From NCBI RefSeq assembly GCF_001424405.1, contig NZ_LMPS01000001.1, positions 5,263 to 69,262 on the forward strand: a stretch of DNA of 64,000 nt. The letters run 5' to 3'. Every line of letters starts with the position of its first letter. Within the stretch, counting starts at the first letter, position 1. Position numbers and translations under genes: made by a program. Below the pieces are notes generated by a model. That model saw nothing but the letters and a program-made list of their open reading frames with translations. It did not search any database and had not been told where the DNA came from. Shown here one piece after another: positions 16,500-24,958 of this stretch. The DNA comes from Dyadobacter sp. Leaf189 (GTDB lineage: Bacteria > Bacteroidota > Bacteroidia > Cytophagales > Spirosomataceae).

Positions 16500-17767
16500 G
16501 CCAGTACCGTGTTTTTGGAAGGAACAATCTTGCGATATGTTTCCCGCAAAATCCAGAGGAAGCAGAGCACATTCAGTATTTCAAGAATGTATTCAAACAG
16601 GTATGATAAGTCGCTGAACATGCCCAGAGAAGTATATGCAGGCTGTTTGATATATACCCAAACAAAGGGTTGCACGACTGTCAGCCAGTTCAGCAGCAGC
16701 AAAACCACCACATGGAAAGTTTTGCGGATATCAATAATCTCAAATAAAACAGCCATTAAATAAGCGATCAGATAAGCGCCCATTGCGCTGGCCTGGAAAA
16801 TCATCATGCAAACAAAACAGGCAACGAAAATACCTGGGAGTACCTCATTGATGTGCCGGTGCCGCGATTTGAAGGCCATGTAAACCGGTACAAAAACGGT
16901 GAAGAGCAAGCCAAACCAGTTGATCATCCCAGAGTTTTTCTCGTCAATCGGAACGATCAGCTCGATAAACGGTCTTCCGATTGAAAAGAGGTTGGGCGTC
17001 ATCAACTGTTCTGTATGTCGGATCGGCATCAGGAACAAATCGCCGATCTGCCAGTAAAGGAAGCCTACTGCCGGCAAGCCGATAGCAGCCATAACCAGCA
17101 GCATTTTCACAGGCTTTTTAACCAAAACCAAAATAGCAGGCAGCAGGAAAATGAATGTAACTTTGATTGTCAACAGGAAAATGGCGTAGAGTATACCTAG
17201 TCCCACTTCATAATTGTCAGTACGTTTGAGCGTATAGCGCCACAGCAGCAGCGCTGCGCCCCAGAACCACACTTCCTCCTGTCCGTCAACCAAAATGTAC
17301 ATAAAGCCCGCGGGCAACAGGTAGTAAATGATAGCGAGCTGTAATGCTTTTGAAGATCGTTCCTTGTAAGTTTTATAAGTAAGCCAAAGAATTCCGGACT
17401 CCATTAAAACCATAAAAAGTACGATCGCGCGTGCATTGTGCCAGATCCAGACAGGCAAGCTGATGATATAAGCGTAAAGTGGCGCGTGGTAGGACCAGAA
17501 ATCGCGATAAACGAAACCGCCTGCTTTTGCGGCTTCTGCTTTGTAAAAGAAAAAAGGAATATCTCCCCGGGGATCTTCGTTGACTATCAGGAATATCCCG
17601 ATGTACGGAATGAGCCGGAGAAGTAAAAACCCCAGTCCAAAAACTAATTTATCATTCCCTGACTGCCAACGCGAGAAAAGATCGGACCTGGTAACTGCCC
17701 AAATTATTCCGAGCGTTAACCCAAGATTAATGAGGAGCTTAATGTAAAAAATGGTAAGAATCGGCAT
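16496..17767 (-). CDS. Polytopic membrane protein, GT-C-like (paralogue A)
   Basis: The start is set at ATG 17767 (MPILTIFYIK). A TTG start nine codons further up would lie inside the TAAGTTTG promoter element, and the ATG gives exactly 423 residues, the same as the paralogue. It is hydrophobic along its length with about ten membrane segments. The loop motif GGFVYRDFWSYHAPLYAYI and a mid-protein PAGFMYILVDGQEEVWFWG segment both have counterparts in paralogue B (PGSLVLCVIGAQEDVWMWL). It is probably a lipid-linked sugar transferase or related envelope enzyme, by inference only. Confidence 0.7.
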   Translation of the reverse strand: MPILTIFYIKLLINLGLTLGIIWAVTRSDLFSRWQSGNDKLVFGLGFLLLRLIPYIGIFLIVNEDPRGDIPFFFYKAEAAKAGGFVYRDFWSYHAPLYAYIISLPVWIWHNARAIVLFMVLMESGILWLTYKTYKERSSKALQLAIIYYLLPAGFMYILVDGQEEVWFWGAALLLWRYTLKRTDNYEVGLGILYAIFLLTIKVTFIFLLPAILVLVKKPVKMLLVMAAIGLPAVGFLYWQIGDLFLMPIRHTEQLMTPNLFSIGRPFIELIVPIDEKNSGMINWFGLLFTVFVPVYMAFKSRHRHINEVLPGIFVACFVCMMIFQASAMGAYLIAYLMAVLFEIIDIRKTFHVVVLLLLNWLTVVQPFVWVYIKQPAYTSLGMFSDLSYLFEYILEILNVLCFLWILRETYRKIVPSKNTVLA

Positions 17768-17791
17768 CTGCAATCTGACGTAATCAAGCCG

Positions 17792-17799
17792 CAAACTTA
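17792..17799 (-). promoter_or_regulatory. Candidate -7 element for the paired membrane protein genes
   Basis: The minus strand reads TAAGTTTG, an exact TAnnTTTG match, 24 bases ahead of the chosen ATG. No convincing -33 was seen. Confidence 0.5.
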
Positions 17800-17860
17800 A
17801 AACAAGTTTACTGATAATGAGTAGCTAATATCAAAGATTTAATCCAATGGAATAGTATGC

Positions 17861-17905
17861 TTGTCTGCTGTTCGGCAAAAAATTATTTTTGATAATGATC
17901 ATTAT
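17861..17905 (+). promoter_or_regulatory. Promoter and palindromic operator candidate for the acyl-CoA dehydrogenase
   Basis: TTG (17861-17863), a 20-base spacer and TATTTTTG (17884-17891) form a good Bacteroidota promoter. Directly downstream, over the expected transcription start, lies the perfect 14-base palindrome ATAATGATCATTAT (17892-17905), well placed for a repressor. Confidence 0.6.
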
Positions 17906-17949
17906 TTCAATCAACGTTCAATAAGTCGACAACCACATTATTAAACGGA

Positions 17950-19089
17950 ATGGATTTTAATCTGAGCGAAGAGCATGAATCGGTGCGCGAGGCTGCACGG
18001 GATTTTGCCAATACTGAATTGCAGCCCAGCGTCATCGAGCGTGATATCAATGAGAAATTTGATCCCGCCCTGCTCCACAAAATGGGCCAGCTTGGATTTC
18101 TTGGAATGATGGTAGCGCCGGAATATGGCGGCAGCGGAATGGATACGCTCTCTTACGTGCTGGCAATGGAGGAGATTTCCAGGATTGATGCGTCTGCTGG
18201 CGTTATTATGTCCGTCAATAATTCTCTGGTCTGCTGGGGACTTGAAAAATATGGCAGCGAAGAGTTGAAACAAAAATACCTGACGCGGCTTGCCACAGGC
18301 GAAATAATCGGTGCGTTCTGTTTATCGGAGCCGGAAGCTGGTTCTGACGCTACTTCTCAGCACACAACCGCCATTGATCAGGGAACACATTATCTGTTGA
18401 ATGGTACCAAAAACTGGATTACCAGCGGCAAGACCTCAGATGTGTGCATTGTTATTGCCCAAACTGACGCCGAAAAGAGGCACCACGGGATCAATGCGTT
18501 TTTGGTAGAGAAGGATTGGAGTGGATTTGCAGTTGGTAAGAAGGAAGATAAGATGGGGATAAGGGCATCGGATACACATACTTTGATGTTTTCGGATGTA
18601 ATTGTGCCCAAAGAGAACAGGATAGGGGAAGACGGACTTGGATTCAAATTCGCGATGAATGTTTTGAATGGAGGCAGGATAGGTATCGCTGCCCAGGCGC
18701 TGGGAATAGCTGCGGGCGCATTGGATCTCTCCTTGAAATATTCCAAAGAGCGCAAAACATTCGGGAAGCCGATCAGCGATCACCAGGCAATTCAGTTTAA
18801 ACTGTCTGAAATGGCCACGAAAGTGGAAGCTGCTCGGTTATTGGTCTATAAAGCCGCGCTGGTGAAAGACGAGGGTAAGGATTACGTGCAGGCGGCGGCG
18901 ATGGCAAAACTGTACGCGTCGGATGTTGCAATGTGGGTTACGACAGAAGCGGTTCAGATACACGGAGGCTATGGATATGTCAGAGAATATCACGTAGAGC
19001 GGCTGATGCGCGATGCGAAAATTACGCAGATTTATGAAGGTACCTCTGAAATACAAAAACTGGTGATAGCCAGGGAACTGTTGAAATAA
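17950..19089 (+). CDS. Acyl-CoA dehydrogenase (short/medium-chain type)
   Basis: An FAD enzyme that oxidises acyl-CoA to trans-2-enoyl-CoA and passes electrons to ETF. The 379-residue protein has the family signatures AFCLSEPEAGSDA (FAD/substrate), a nearby WITSGKTSD, and the C-terminal YEGTSEIQKL in which Glu363 is the expected catalytic base. It aligns in style with butyryl-CoA dehydrogenases, but chain length cannot be told from motifs. It stands alone with its own promoter. A 10-base-pair hairpin (19095-19125) follows without a clear T-run. Confidence 0.93.
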   Translation: MDFNLSEEHESVREAARDFANTELQPSVIERDINEKFDPALLHKMGQLGFLGMMVAPEYGGSGMDTLSYVLAMEEISRIDASAGVIMSVNNSLVCWGLEKYGSEELKQKYLTRLATGEIIGAFCLSEPEAGSDATSQHTTAIDQGTHYLLNGTKNWITSGKTSDVCIVIAQTDAEKRHHGINAFLVEKDWSGFAVGKKEDKMGIRASDTHTLMFSDVIVPKENRIGEDGLGFKFAMNVLNGGRIGIAAQALGIAAGALDLSLKYSKERKTFGKPISDHQAIQFKLSEMATKVEAARLLVYKAALVKDEGKDYVQAAAMAKLYASDVAMWVTTEAVQIHGGYGYVREYHVERLMRDAKITQIYEGTSEIQKLVIARELLK

Positions 19090-19094
19090 GCTGA

Positions 19095-19125
19095 TTTAGA
19101 ACAACGAATTCCTTTTTGTTCTAAA
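19095..19125 (+). other. Hairpin after the acyl-CoA dehydrogenase gene
   Basis: TTTAGAACAA (19095-19104) pairs perfectly with TTGTTCTAAA (19116-19125) around 11 bases. It could help end the transcript, but the following bases are not a T-tract. Confidence 0.45.
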
Positions 19126-19183
19126 TGTTGGATTTAAATGATATCAAAATATCATTTTTTTTCAGTTTTTTGTCAATCTATAC

Positions 19184-19220
19184 TTGTATTAGTTTTGTAC
19201 AATTTATTAGATTTGTACAA
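19184..19220 (+). promoter_or_regulatory. Promoter with two TTGTACAA palindromes ahead of the AraC gene
   Basis: TTG (19184-19186), a 21-base spacer and TAGATTTG (19208-19215) make the promoter. The 8-base palindrome TTGTACAA occurs twice, at 19195-19202 in the spacer and at 19213-19220 over the -7, 18 bases apart. This looks like an operator pair. Confidence 0.6.
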
Positions 19221-19263
19221 AAATTGAAAGTTACGGTCGAAAGGACCCTTAAACATATAAAGT

Positions 19264-20193
19264 ATGGAAGATTATAATAAGATTATTGAATCTTTAGGGG
19301 TAAAATTCGTGAAAGCCCGTCATATACGGATTTTGCAGCCTATTACAATTAAGAATTTCTACGATGTTCAGAACTCACTTACGATTCTGTACGACGGAGA
19401 AGTTTCTTTTGGCTCTGAGGAGTCGCAGAAGGTGGAAGAAGGTGACATGCTTTTCATTCCTGGTGGAAAACACGCTACTGTGACTTACGGGAATACTCAG
19501 ACAGCCAAAACTGTATCGAACGAGGAGTTCATGACCAATCGTGACAACTACATCGACGCTGGTCACGATCCTGCATTGATCGGAAAGCTTCCTAACTCTT
19601 TCGGCTTGATTTCTTTTGAAGCAAAGGTTTTCGATACTGTCAACTTTTTCACTTCACTCGACGTACCTCCGTTTTTGATCAAAAGAGACGATCAGATCGC
19701 GGCTACAATCAACCAGATCCTGACAGAAGATATGCTCGATACACCTGGAAAGGGTCGTATCATCAAGATAAAGACAGAAGAAGTAGTAATTGAAATTATT
19801 CGCTACATTCTTAAAAACAAGCTGTTTGTTGAGCAGCTGGTTACAAACAGTACCTATTTCAAAGATCCGCGTCTGATTGACATTTTTGCCTATATCAAAG
19901 ACAACCTGGGCGGCGATCTTTCCAATAAAGTGCTGGCCAATGTGGCAAATGTCTCTGAGGATTATGTAGGACAGTATTTCAAGATGCTGACAGGTATTAA
20001 CCCACAGGATTACATCGAGTACCAAAGAATGGAAAAAGCGGTAGACCTGCTTCGTACATCCAAGAAAAGCATTCGTGCGATTGGTTCTGATGTAGGTTAC
20101 AAAGACACAGCCTATTTCTGCCGTCGTTTCAAAATGATGTTCGGGATCCCGGCTGGTAAAATGCGCCGTCGTGAGTCTTTGATGAATGTGTAG
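19264..20193 (+). CDS. AraC family transcriptional regulator with cupin-like N domain
   Basis: The N-terminal ~100 residues look like a cupin sensor (SLTILYDGEVSFGSEESQ, VEEGDMLFIPGGKHATV). The last ~100 residues are the double helix-turn-helix of AraC proteins (LANVANVSEDYVGQYFKML, then SIRAIGSDVGYKDTAYFCRR with FKMMFGIPAGKMRR). Total length 309. The ligand is unknown and no dedicated target gene is adjacent. It has its own promoter carrying two TTGTACAA palindromes, which would suit autoregulation, and a terminator 20 bases after the stop. Confidence 0.9.
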   Translation: MEDYNKIIESLGVKFVKARHIRILQPITIKNFYDVQNSLTILYDGEVSFGSEESQKVEEGDMLFIPGGKHATVTYGNTQTAKTVSNEEFMTNRDNYIDAGHDPALIGKLPNSFGLISFEAKVFDTVNFFTSLDVPPFLIKRDDQIAATINQILTEDMLDTPGKGRIIKIKTEEVVIEIIRYILKNKLFVEQLVTNSTYFKDPRLIDIFAYIKDNLGGDLSNKVLANVANVSEDYVGQYFKMLTGINPQDYIEYQRMEKAVDLLRTSKKSIRAIGSDVGYKDTAYFCRRFKMMFGIPAGKMRRRESLMNV

Positions 20194-20212
20194 ATCAAAG
20201 GAAACATATATG

Positions 20213-20243
20213 AAAAAGGAGCCTTCAAGGGCTCCTTTTTTTG
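20213..20243. terminator. Bidirectional terminator
   Basis: AAAAAGGAGCC (20213-20223) and GGCTCCTTTTT (from 20230) form a stem with a 6-base loop; T-runs lie on both strands. It separates the AraC gene (plus) from the NTF2-like gene (minus). Confidence 0.85.
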
Positions 20244-20260
20244 TTTGACTGCATTCCTAT

Positions 20261-20686
20261 CTAGTTCACCGGGGTAAGCTGCACAGCAGAAACCTGCCAT
20301 CTGCCACCAGCTCTGACACACACTGTCATGTAACTCAGATCACCCTGGAAGCTGCTGTTCTGTAACCTTGCGCGCACGCTCCACAAACCGGTAACTACGG
20401 CTACATCGCGGTAATTACGGGTGCCGGTACCGGAGAGCATGCCGGATTCAATGACGAGCAAACCTTCGCTTATTGCCTGTTTCAATTGCTCTCTGCTGAT
20501 TTGCTGTCCATTGAAGCTGATCACCGTAAAGTCTGCAGTAAGTAATTGATCCAATGCGGCTGCATCTTTCTCCTGTAATGCATTAAAAAACAGCTTTGCA
20601 CAATCCGTTCCGTCAACCGGCGCCACTTGTGCATTTGTTGCGACAGCAATCGAAAACAAAGCCAAAAACAATGCTGTTAATTTCAT
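20261..20686 (-). CDS. Secreted NTF2-like (DUF4440/SnoaL-type) protein
   Basis: A signal peptide (MKLTALFLALFSIAVATNAQ) is followed by a ~115-residue domain with the pattern of the NTF2-like superfamily: an N-terminal helix around KLFFNALQEKDAAALDQLLTAD, then FTVISFNGQQISREQLKQAI and strands ending in ARLQNSSFQGDLSY and GRWQVSAVQLTPV. Proteins of this shape bind small molecules or act as isomerases; nothing here fixes a substrate. It should be periplasmic. It converges on the AraC gene through the shared terminator and diverges from the lipoprotein gene at 20750. Confidence 0.75.
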   Translation of the reverse strand: MKLTALFLALFSIAVATNAQVAPVDGTDCAKLFFNALQEKDAAALDQLLTADFTVISFNGQQISREQLKQAISEGLLVIESGMLSGTGTRNYRDVAVVTGLWSVRARLQNSSFQGDLSYMTVCVRAGGRWQVSAVQLTPVN

Positions 20687-20749
20687 GTATTGAGAAGTAT
20701 AAGGTAGCTTCGTGGATCAATTTAAACTTAACGAAAGCAATTGTCTAAA

Positions 20750-21139
20750 ATGAAATTTGCGGACAAATTTTATATTCTGATACTATTTGTGGTATTGAAT
20801 GCATGCGGCTCTGCGCCGGACAAACTGGGTGTGTTGGATCTTAAAAAATGGCGTTCTGATCGGGGTGGATGTGAGGATATTCGCGGAGTGCTTAAAAAGG
20901 ATTTTAAAGCTGTGCAGGAAGAACTGAAAGGGAAATTTGCTGATGATATTACCAAGATACTCGGCCGCCCTGATATTCACCAGCTTGGAGAGCGGAACCA
21001 GAAATTCTATGTCTATTTTTTGGAGAAAGGCCCGCAATGCGAAAATATCCAGTCGCCTTCGAACGCAGAGAAAGTGATTCTGAAATTTAATGCAGTCGGG
21101 CTTCTGTCAGAGATTACTTACCAGAGCCGGCCATTGTAA
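20750..21139 (+). CDS. Small hypothetical lipoprotein
   Basis: The ATG at 20750 (MKFADKFYIL) is preferred over an upstream TTG. A hydrophobic leader ends in the lipobox LNAC, so the mature ~110-residue protein would be lipid-anchored. The mature part (RGGCEDIRGVLKKDFKAVQEEL, DITKILGRPDIHQLGERNQKFYVYFLE) resembles small proteins with a SmpA/BamE-like pattern in which a conserved G-x-P-D is followed by a strand. That likeness is weak. It ends exactly where the convergent nadD gene ends (21139/21140). Confidence 0.7.
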   Translation: MKFADKFYILILFVVLNACGSAPDKLGVLDLKKWRSDRGGCEDIRGVLKKDFKAVQEELKGKFADDITKILGRPDIHQLGERNQKFYVYFLEKGPQCENIQSPSNAEKVILKFNAVGLLSEITYQSRPL

Positions 21140-21712
21140 TTATTGGTAGAACTTCCTGATCTTAATCAGCTGCTCTACAGGCTCCGGCACGAGGTATTTG
21201 ATCGATATCCCCTTCTTTATCGCAGACCGGATGAATGTGGCTGAAATATCCAGCAAAGGCGCTTCAACAAACCTTACCGCCTTGTGGTTGGCGAAAGCGT
21301 GTGGCTTTGAACCGGGCCTCGGATATACGTACAAGCCTGTATATTCAAGTATCTGTTCGTAATTTTTCCAATTAGGGAACTGCGCCAGATTGTCTTCCCC
21401 CATGATCAGCCTGAATTCGTGCTGAGGAAATTTTTCCTGAATACGGATCAGTGTATCAATGGTATAACTTGGCTTGGGCATGTGGAACTCGACATCACTG
21501 GCCCGGAATGCAGGATTGTCAGAAATAGCGCGCTCAACCAGATCAAAGCGGTCGAATTCGTGTAGTAAACTACTGTTCTTTTTAAATGGATTTTGCGGAC
21601 TGACGACAAACCAGATTTGTTCCAGGTCTGTGGTTGCCTGCATGGAGTTGGCAATGATCAAATGCCCTATATGAATGGGATTGAAAGACCCGAAAAATAG
21701 ACCGATTTTCAT
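21140..21712 (-). CDS. nadD: Nicotinate-nucleotide adenylyltransferase
   Basis: NadD makes nicotinate adenine dinucleotide from NaMN and ATP, a late step of NAD synthesis. It has the nucleotidyltransferase motif GSFNPIHIGH (8-17), the mid-protein IMGEDNLAQFPNWKNYEQIL, and SATFIRSAIKKG standing for the ISxTxxR signature. The 190-residue length is normal. It is the last gene of the same-strand run sigma factor, anti-sigma, gmk, nadD, with only 9 bases between gmk and nadD. Confidence 0.95.
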   Translation of the reverse strand: MKIGLFFGSFNPIHIGHLIIANSMQATTDLEQIWFVVSPQNPFKKNSSLLHEFDRFDLVERAISDNPAFRASDVEFHMPKPSYTIDTLIRIQEKFPQHEFRLIMGEDNLAQFPNWKNYEQILEYTGLYVYPRPGSKPHAFANHKAVRFVEAPLLDISATFIRSAIKKGISIKYLVPEPVEQLIKIRKFYQ

Positions 21713-21721
21713 GCAGTGAAG

Positions 21722-22291
21722 TTAAGATGCAAGAAAACGTTCTACCAGTTTTTCTGCATTTTCAAGGGCTACATTGAGCTCATTATTAACCAGCACTTCG
21801 TCAAATTCATGCTCAAAGCTTTGCTCGTAGCGAACTTTTGCAAGCCTGGTTGCGAGCGTATCGGCCGACTCTGTGCCTCGTCCGGCCAACCGGCGCTGAA
21901 TTTCCTTTTCGGAGGTAACTTTTACGAACACCGCAAGAGCCTGATCTCCGTAAGCTTCTTTAAGCTTTAAGCCGCCCTTTACGTCTACATCAAAAATAAC
22001 GTGTTTGCCCTCAGCCCAAAGTCGCTGGATTTCTGATTTTAATGTACCGTAATAATTGCCCGCGTACACTTCTTCCCATTCAGCAAACTCCTGGTCAGCA
22101 ATTTTCTGACGAAAGTCTGATAATGAGAGGAAGTAGTAATCTTTTCCCGATACTTCATGGTCCCGTTTCTCGCGTGTGCAAGCAGAGACAGAAAATGCGA
22201 GCTGGTTACTGTACTTACTTAATAAGTGTCTGACAATGGTGGTTTTTCCAGAACCGGAAGGGGCAGAAAATATGATGAGCTTACCTTTCAC
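21722..22291 (-). CDS. gmk: Guanylate kinase
   Basis: It phosphorylates GMP to GDP. The P-loop APSGSGKTT (10-18), the GMP-binding segment [18 protein letters not shown], and [15 protein letters not shown] with [10 protein letters not shown] are all in place. At 189 residues it has the standard length. The 9-base gaps on both sides (anti-sigma gene upstream, nadD downstream) indicate a shared transcript. Confidence 0.96.
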   Translation of the reverse strand: MKGKLIIFSAPSGSGKTTIVRHLLSKYSNQLAFSVSACTREKRDHEVSGKDYYFLSLSDFRQKIADQEFAEWEEVYAGNYYGTLKSEIQRLWAEGKHVIFDVDVKGGLKLKEAYGDQALAVFVKVTSEKEIQRRLAGRGTESADTLATRLAKVRYEQSFEHEFDEVLVNNELNVALENAEKLVERFLAS

Positions 22292-22300
22292 ACGAACAGA

Positions 22301-22591
22301 TTAACTGTTGATTTTAGTTAAAATCGTATTGAGGATACTTTCGGGGCAGGGCTTCTTCTCTATTTTGTGGTTGAGCGAATCTTTGATGCATTTTTCCAGA
22401 CGATATGCTTCGATGCAGGGAATGCATGTATCCATATTTTCGCGAAAATGGTCTTTTTCAGCTTCGGTCGCCTCATCATCCAGGATTGCCTGAATGACCT
22501 TCATACACTGAGCGCGATGCTCACACGTGTGCTTCATGACTTTGTTTTGCGCAGCTTCTGTCACAGAAGGCGTCGTTGGAGATGCATTCAT
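22301..22591 (-). CDS. Putative zinc-finger anti-sigma factor
   Basis: A 96-residue soluble protein with HRAQCMKVIQAILDDEAT, then ENMDTCIPCIEAYRLEKCI. This has the layout of small ZAS anti-sigma factors (Cys, then H-x3-C-x2-C), but the His four places before the first Cys of CIPC is Asn here, with another His (DHF) eight residues before that Cys. It directly follows an ECF sigma gene (79-base gap), which supports the role. No membrane helix is present, so it would act in the cytoplasm. The zinc site needs checking. Confidence 0.65.
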   Translation of the reverse strand: MNASPTTPSVTEAAQNKVMKHTCEHRAQCMKVIQAILDDEATEAEKDHFRENMDTCIPCIEAYRLEKCIKDSLNHKIEKKPCPESILNTILTKINS

Positions 22592-22670
22592 TACTTAAAA
22601 TGAAAAGAATAATGGAATAAGTTTCTGTTGTACCCTATAACCGAATAGGTTGCAAAAAAAGTTTCACAAC

Positions 22671-23270
22671 CTACGAATCATATCCCATTGAACTTGCATA
22701 ACTCTTTAATTTTTCTTTCAAAAGGTTACGCGCGCGGTGCAACCTTGAACGTACAGTGCCAATAGGAATATCAAGTATCTTGGCCATTTCCTCGTACGTG
22801 AAGCCTTCGATATCACAAAGGATAATTACCGTACGGAAATCGACCGGAAGTGCGTTCAATGCATTGGCCACTTCGTCTCCAATCAGCTCCTGAACTGCAT
22901 CTGCGCGAAGATCCACTGTGTACGTAGTATCAGAAGCTTCTTCTGAATTGTATGTGGTTTCAACTTCCTGGTAATCGACTTTTGAAGGTTCTTTGCTCTT
23001 TTTACGGTAGTCGTTTATGAAGCTATTTTTAAGGATCCTAAATAACCAAGCTTTGGCATTTGTACCTTGTTCAAACGAAGAAATAAACCGGAAAGCTTTT
23101 AAGTATGTATCCTGAACCAGGTCATTTGCATCGTCTTCATCCATGGTAAGGCGAAAGGCGAAGTTATACATGGAGTCGATATGAGGCATGAATTCGCGGT
23201 TAAATACTTCATAACGAAGATCATCCGTGTATCCATTAGTCGTGAGCGTTTCTGACATGGCAACTAACAT
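22671..23270 (-). CDS. RNA polymerase sigma-70 factor, ECF subfamily
   Basis: 199 residues with region 2 (MYNFAFRLTMDEDDANDLVQDTYLKAF then AKAWLFRILKNSFINDYRK) and region 4 (LPVDFRTVIILCDIEGFTYEEMAKILDIPIGTVRSRLHRAR). It directs core polymerase to a stress-type regulon; its targets are unknown. A second ATG four codons in (23258) is an alternative start. It heads a run with the anti-sigma candidate, gmk and nadD. The 218-base stretch upstream, to mreD, holds no gene; I saw no clear promoter in it. Confidence 0.92.
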   Translation of the reverse strand: MLVAMSETLTTNGYTDDLRYEVFNREFMPHIDSMYNFAFRLTMDEDDANDLVQDTYLKAFRFISSFEQGTNAKAWLFRILKNSFINDYRKKSKEPSKVDYQEVETTYNSEEASDTTYTVDLRADAVQELIGDEVANALNALPVDFRTVIILCDIEGFTYEEMAKILDIPIGTVRSRLHRARNLLKEKLKSYASSMGYDS

Positions 23271-23488
23271 AGGAATGCTGAATTTACAAAGATTAATAAC
23301 AGCTCCAAACGGTACAAATTATTTTTGACAAATGGCTCGTTGAAGCTATTTAACAGCCACTGCTTCACGATAAAATTAGAAAAAGACAGAACTCACCATT
23401 TTCGAAAACTGCCTTTTTGCTCATCGTACAATTAATGTAGCTACATCAAATTCCGAGCCAAAATCAGGATTGTGCCAAATTGGCATAT

Positions 23489-23992
23489 TCAGCGTTTAGA
23501 AAAAAGTTCCAGTAATATAATGAGGAGAGTAGTTAAGAGCGTGCTGGCACCAATGCGGATCAGGGTGTAAAGGATCATTCCAAAATGATTGATCTCCATT
23601 AAAAAGAGCACAGAATGATGTAGCAGAACAAGTGGGAACACATAGGAAATGAATGCGCCAAAGCCCTGGGTGCGGATTCCGACCTCGGCCCGTTCAGCTC
23701 CCCTTGACTTCATTTGGAAGTGGATCAGGAAAGGACGGATGTAGGCGATCAGGACTGTAGCGGAGGCGTGCATGCCAAAAGTATTTGAAAAAACATCGAC
23801 CGTAAAGCCGATACCGAATGCAATCAGCAGCAAATACATCCTGTCAATGTCCGCAGGCAGCAGCAAAACGCCGGCGATATAGATAAAGCAGAATGCATAA
23901 TTGAACAAAACCATATTGCGCATGAAGAAGATCTGCAGGAACAGATACAGCAGGATCATCAGCGAATATTGTATGGCTTCTCTTAAACTCAT
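23489..23992 (-). CDS. mreD: Rod shape-determining protein MreD
   Basis: A 167-residue, highly hydrophobic protein with about five membrane segments. It has little motif content but sits exactly where mreD is expected, downstream of mreB and mreC, with its start overlapping the mreC stop (ATGA, 23989-23992). In the elongasome MreD is an inner-membrane partner of MreC and the peptidoglycan machinery. The call rests mainly on synteny and topology. Confidence 0.85.
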   Translation of the reverse strand: MSLREAIQYSLMILLYLFLQIFFMRNMVLFNYAFCFIYIAGVLLLPADIDRMYLLLIAFGIGFTVDVFSNTFGMHASATVLIAYIRPFLIHFQMKSRGAERAEVGIRTQGFGAFISYVFPLVLLHHSVLFLMEINHFGMILYTLIRIGASTLLTTLLIILLELFSKR

Positions 23993-24828
23993 CGTTTTTC
24001 AATAGTACGTTCTTTCAGATTTTCCTGCTCCCCAAGTTGTTGATTTTGTACCACATAAACGTACGAGAGGTTCCGGAAGTCTGTAGAGAGCCTTAAAATG
24101 ATATTGTAAAAGGTCTGATTAGGGTGCACGCTCACATTCTCCACTTTGCCGACCATAATGCCCGGAGGGAAGACCGAGTTCTGGTCAGAAGTAACAGCCG
24201 AGTCACCCTTGAAGATTTTCGTGTACTTGGATACGTCAATCAGATCAATGAAGTTGGGGTCTTTACCTGGCCATTTGGCATAGCCTATCTCTTTGCTGCG
24301 AACCAATTTGCTGGAAACCATGAATTGCGAATGCAGGATCGAAGTAATAACGGAATATTGCTCAGAGCAGAACCTGACTTTGCCCACAACACCAGTAGCA
24401 GAAATAACCCCCATACCAGGCTTGATCCCGTGCGCAGTACCTTTATCGATCGTCAGTACATTGTTCTGCTTGTTGGTTTCATTGTCAACCACCTTGGCAA
24501 CTGTGTAGGTATACCGTGAAGCAAATACGGAATCGGGAATGTAGCCGGAAGGAGAGTCAACCGGCTTTTGCTGGTTCAGGGTTGTGACAAGTGCGTGCAG
24601 CCTGGCATTTTCGGCAGCAAGGTCCGCATTGATTTCGTCGAGTTTGGTAAATTCCCTTGCTGAGTTAGAAAACGCAAGTGTTTTAGCAACGTAGTAATTG
24701 GAGGTATTGAAATAAGTAGCTCCCCAATAGGTATTGCTGCGCACGATGAGCCAAACACTGAGTACTTCCAGCAGCACGAAAACCAGAAAAAAACGATTTC
24801 GAATGACGAAATCAACAAGTTGGAGCAT
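23989..24828 (-). CDS. mreC: Rod shape-determining protein MreC
   Basis: A 279-residue protein with a short cytosolic start, one membrane helix (about 10-30, NRFFLVFVLLEVLSVWLIV), a coiled-coil-prone stretch (about 60-85, FTKLDEINADLAAENARLHA) and then a periplasmic double beta-barrel region with GTAHGIKPGMGVISATGVVGKV, typical of MreC. It scaffolds the cell-wall elongation complex. It lies 130 bases after mreB and overlaps mreD by four bases. Confidence 0.94.
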   Translation of the reverse strand: MLQLVDFVIRNRFFLVFVLLEVLSVWLIVRSNTYWGATYFNTSNYYVAKTLAFSNSAREFTKLDEINADLAAENARLHALVTTLNQQKPVDSPSGYIPDSVFASRYTYTVAKVVDNETNKQNNVLTIDKGTAHGIKPGMGVISATGVVGKVRFCSEQYSVITSILHSQFMVSSKLVRSKEIGYAKWPGKDPNFIDLIDVSKYTKIFKGDSAVTSDQNSVFPPGIMVGKVENVSVHPNQTFYNIILRLSTDFRNLSYVYVVQNQQLGEQENLKERTIEKR

Positions 24829-24958
24829 GGGCTAAAAAGTTCACGCGCAGTTCATCACCTGGTGCACGAATACGTTGTGCGGCGCACGATGTACAAAAAT
24901 ATAAAATTTTCGAACGTCGGGCCTGAGGCCAAATTGATAAACTATGCGCGAGCCGATC

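Noticed and set aside
17892-17905. Calling the acyl-CoA dehydrogenase palindrome a Fur box
   Set aside because: The half-site resembles Fur sites, but the spacing does not fit the 7-1-7 form and no iron gene is adjacent. Kept only as an unassigned operator.
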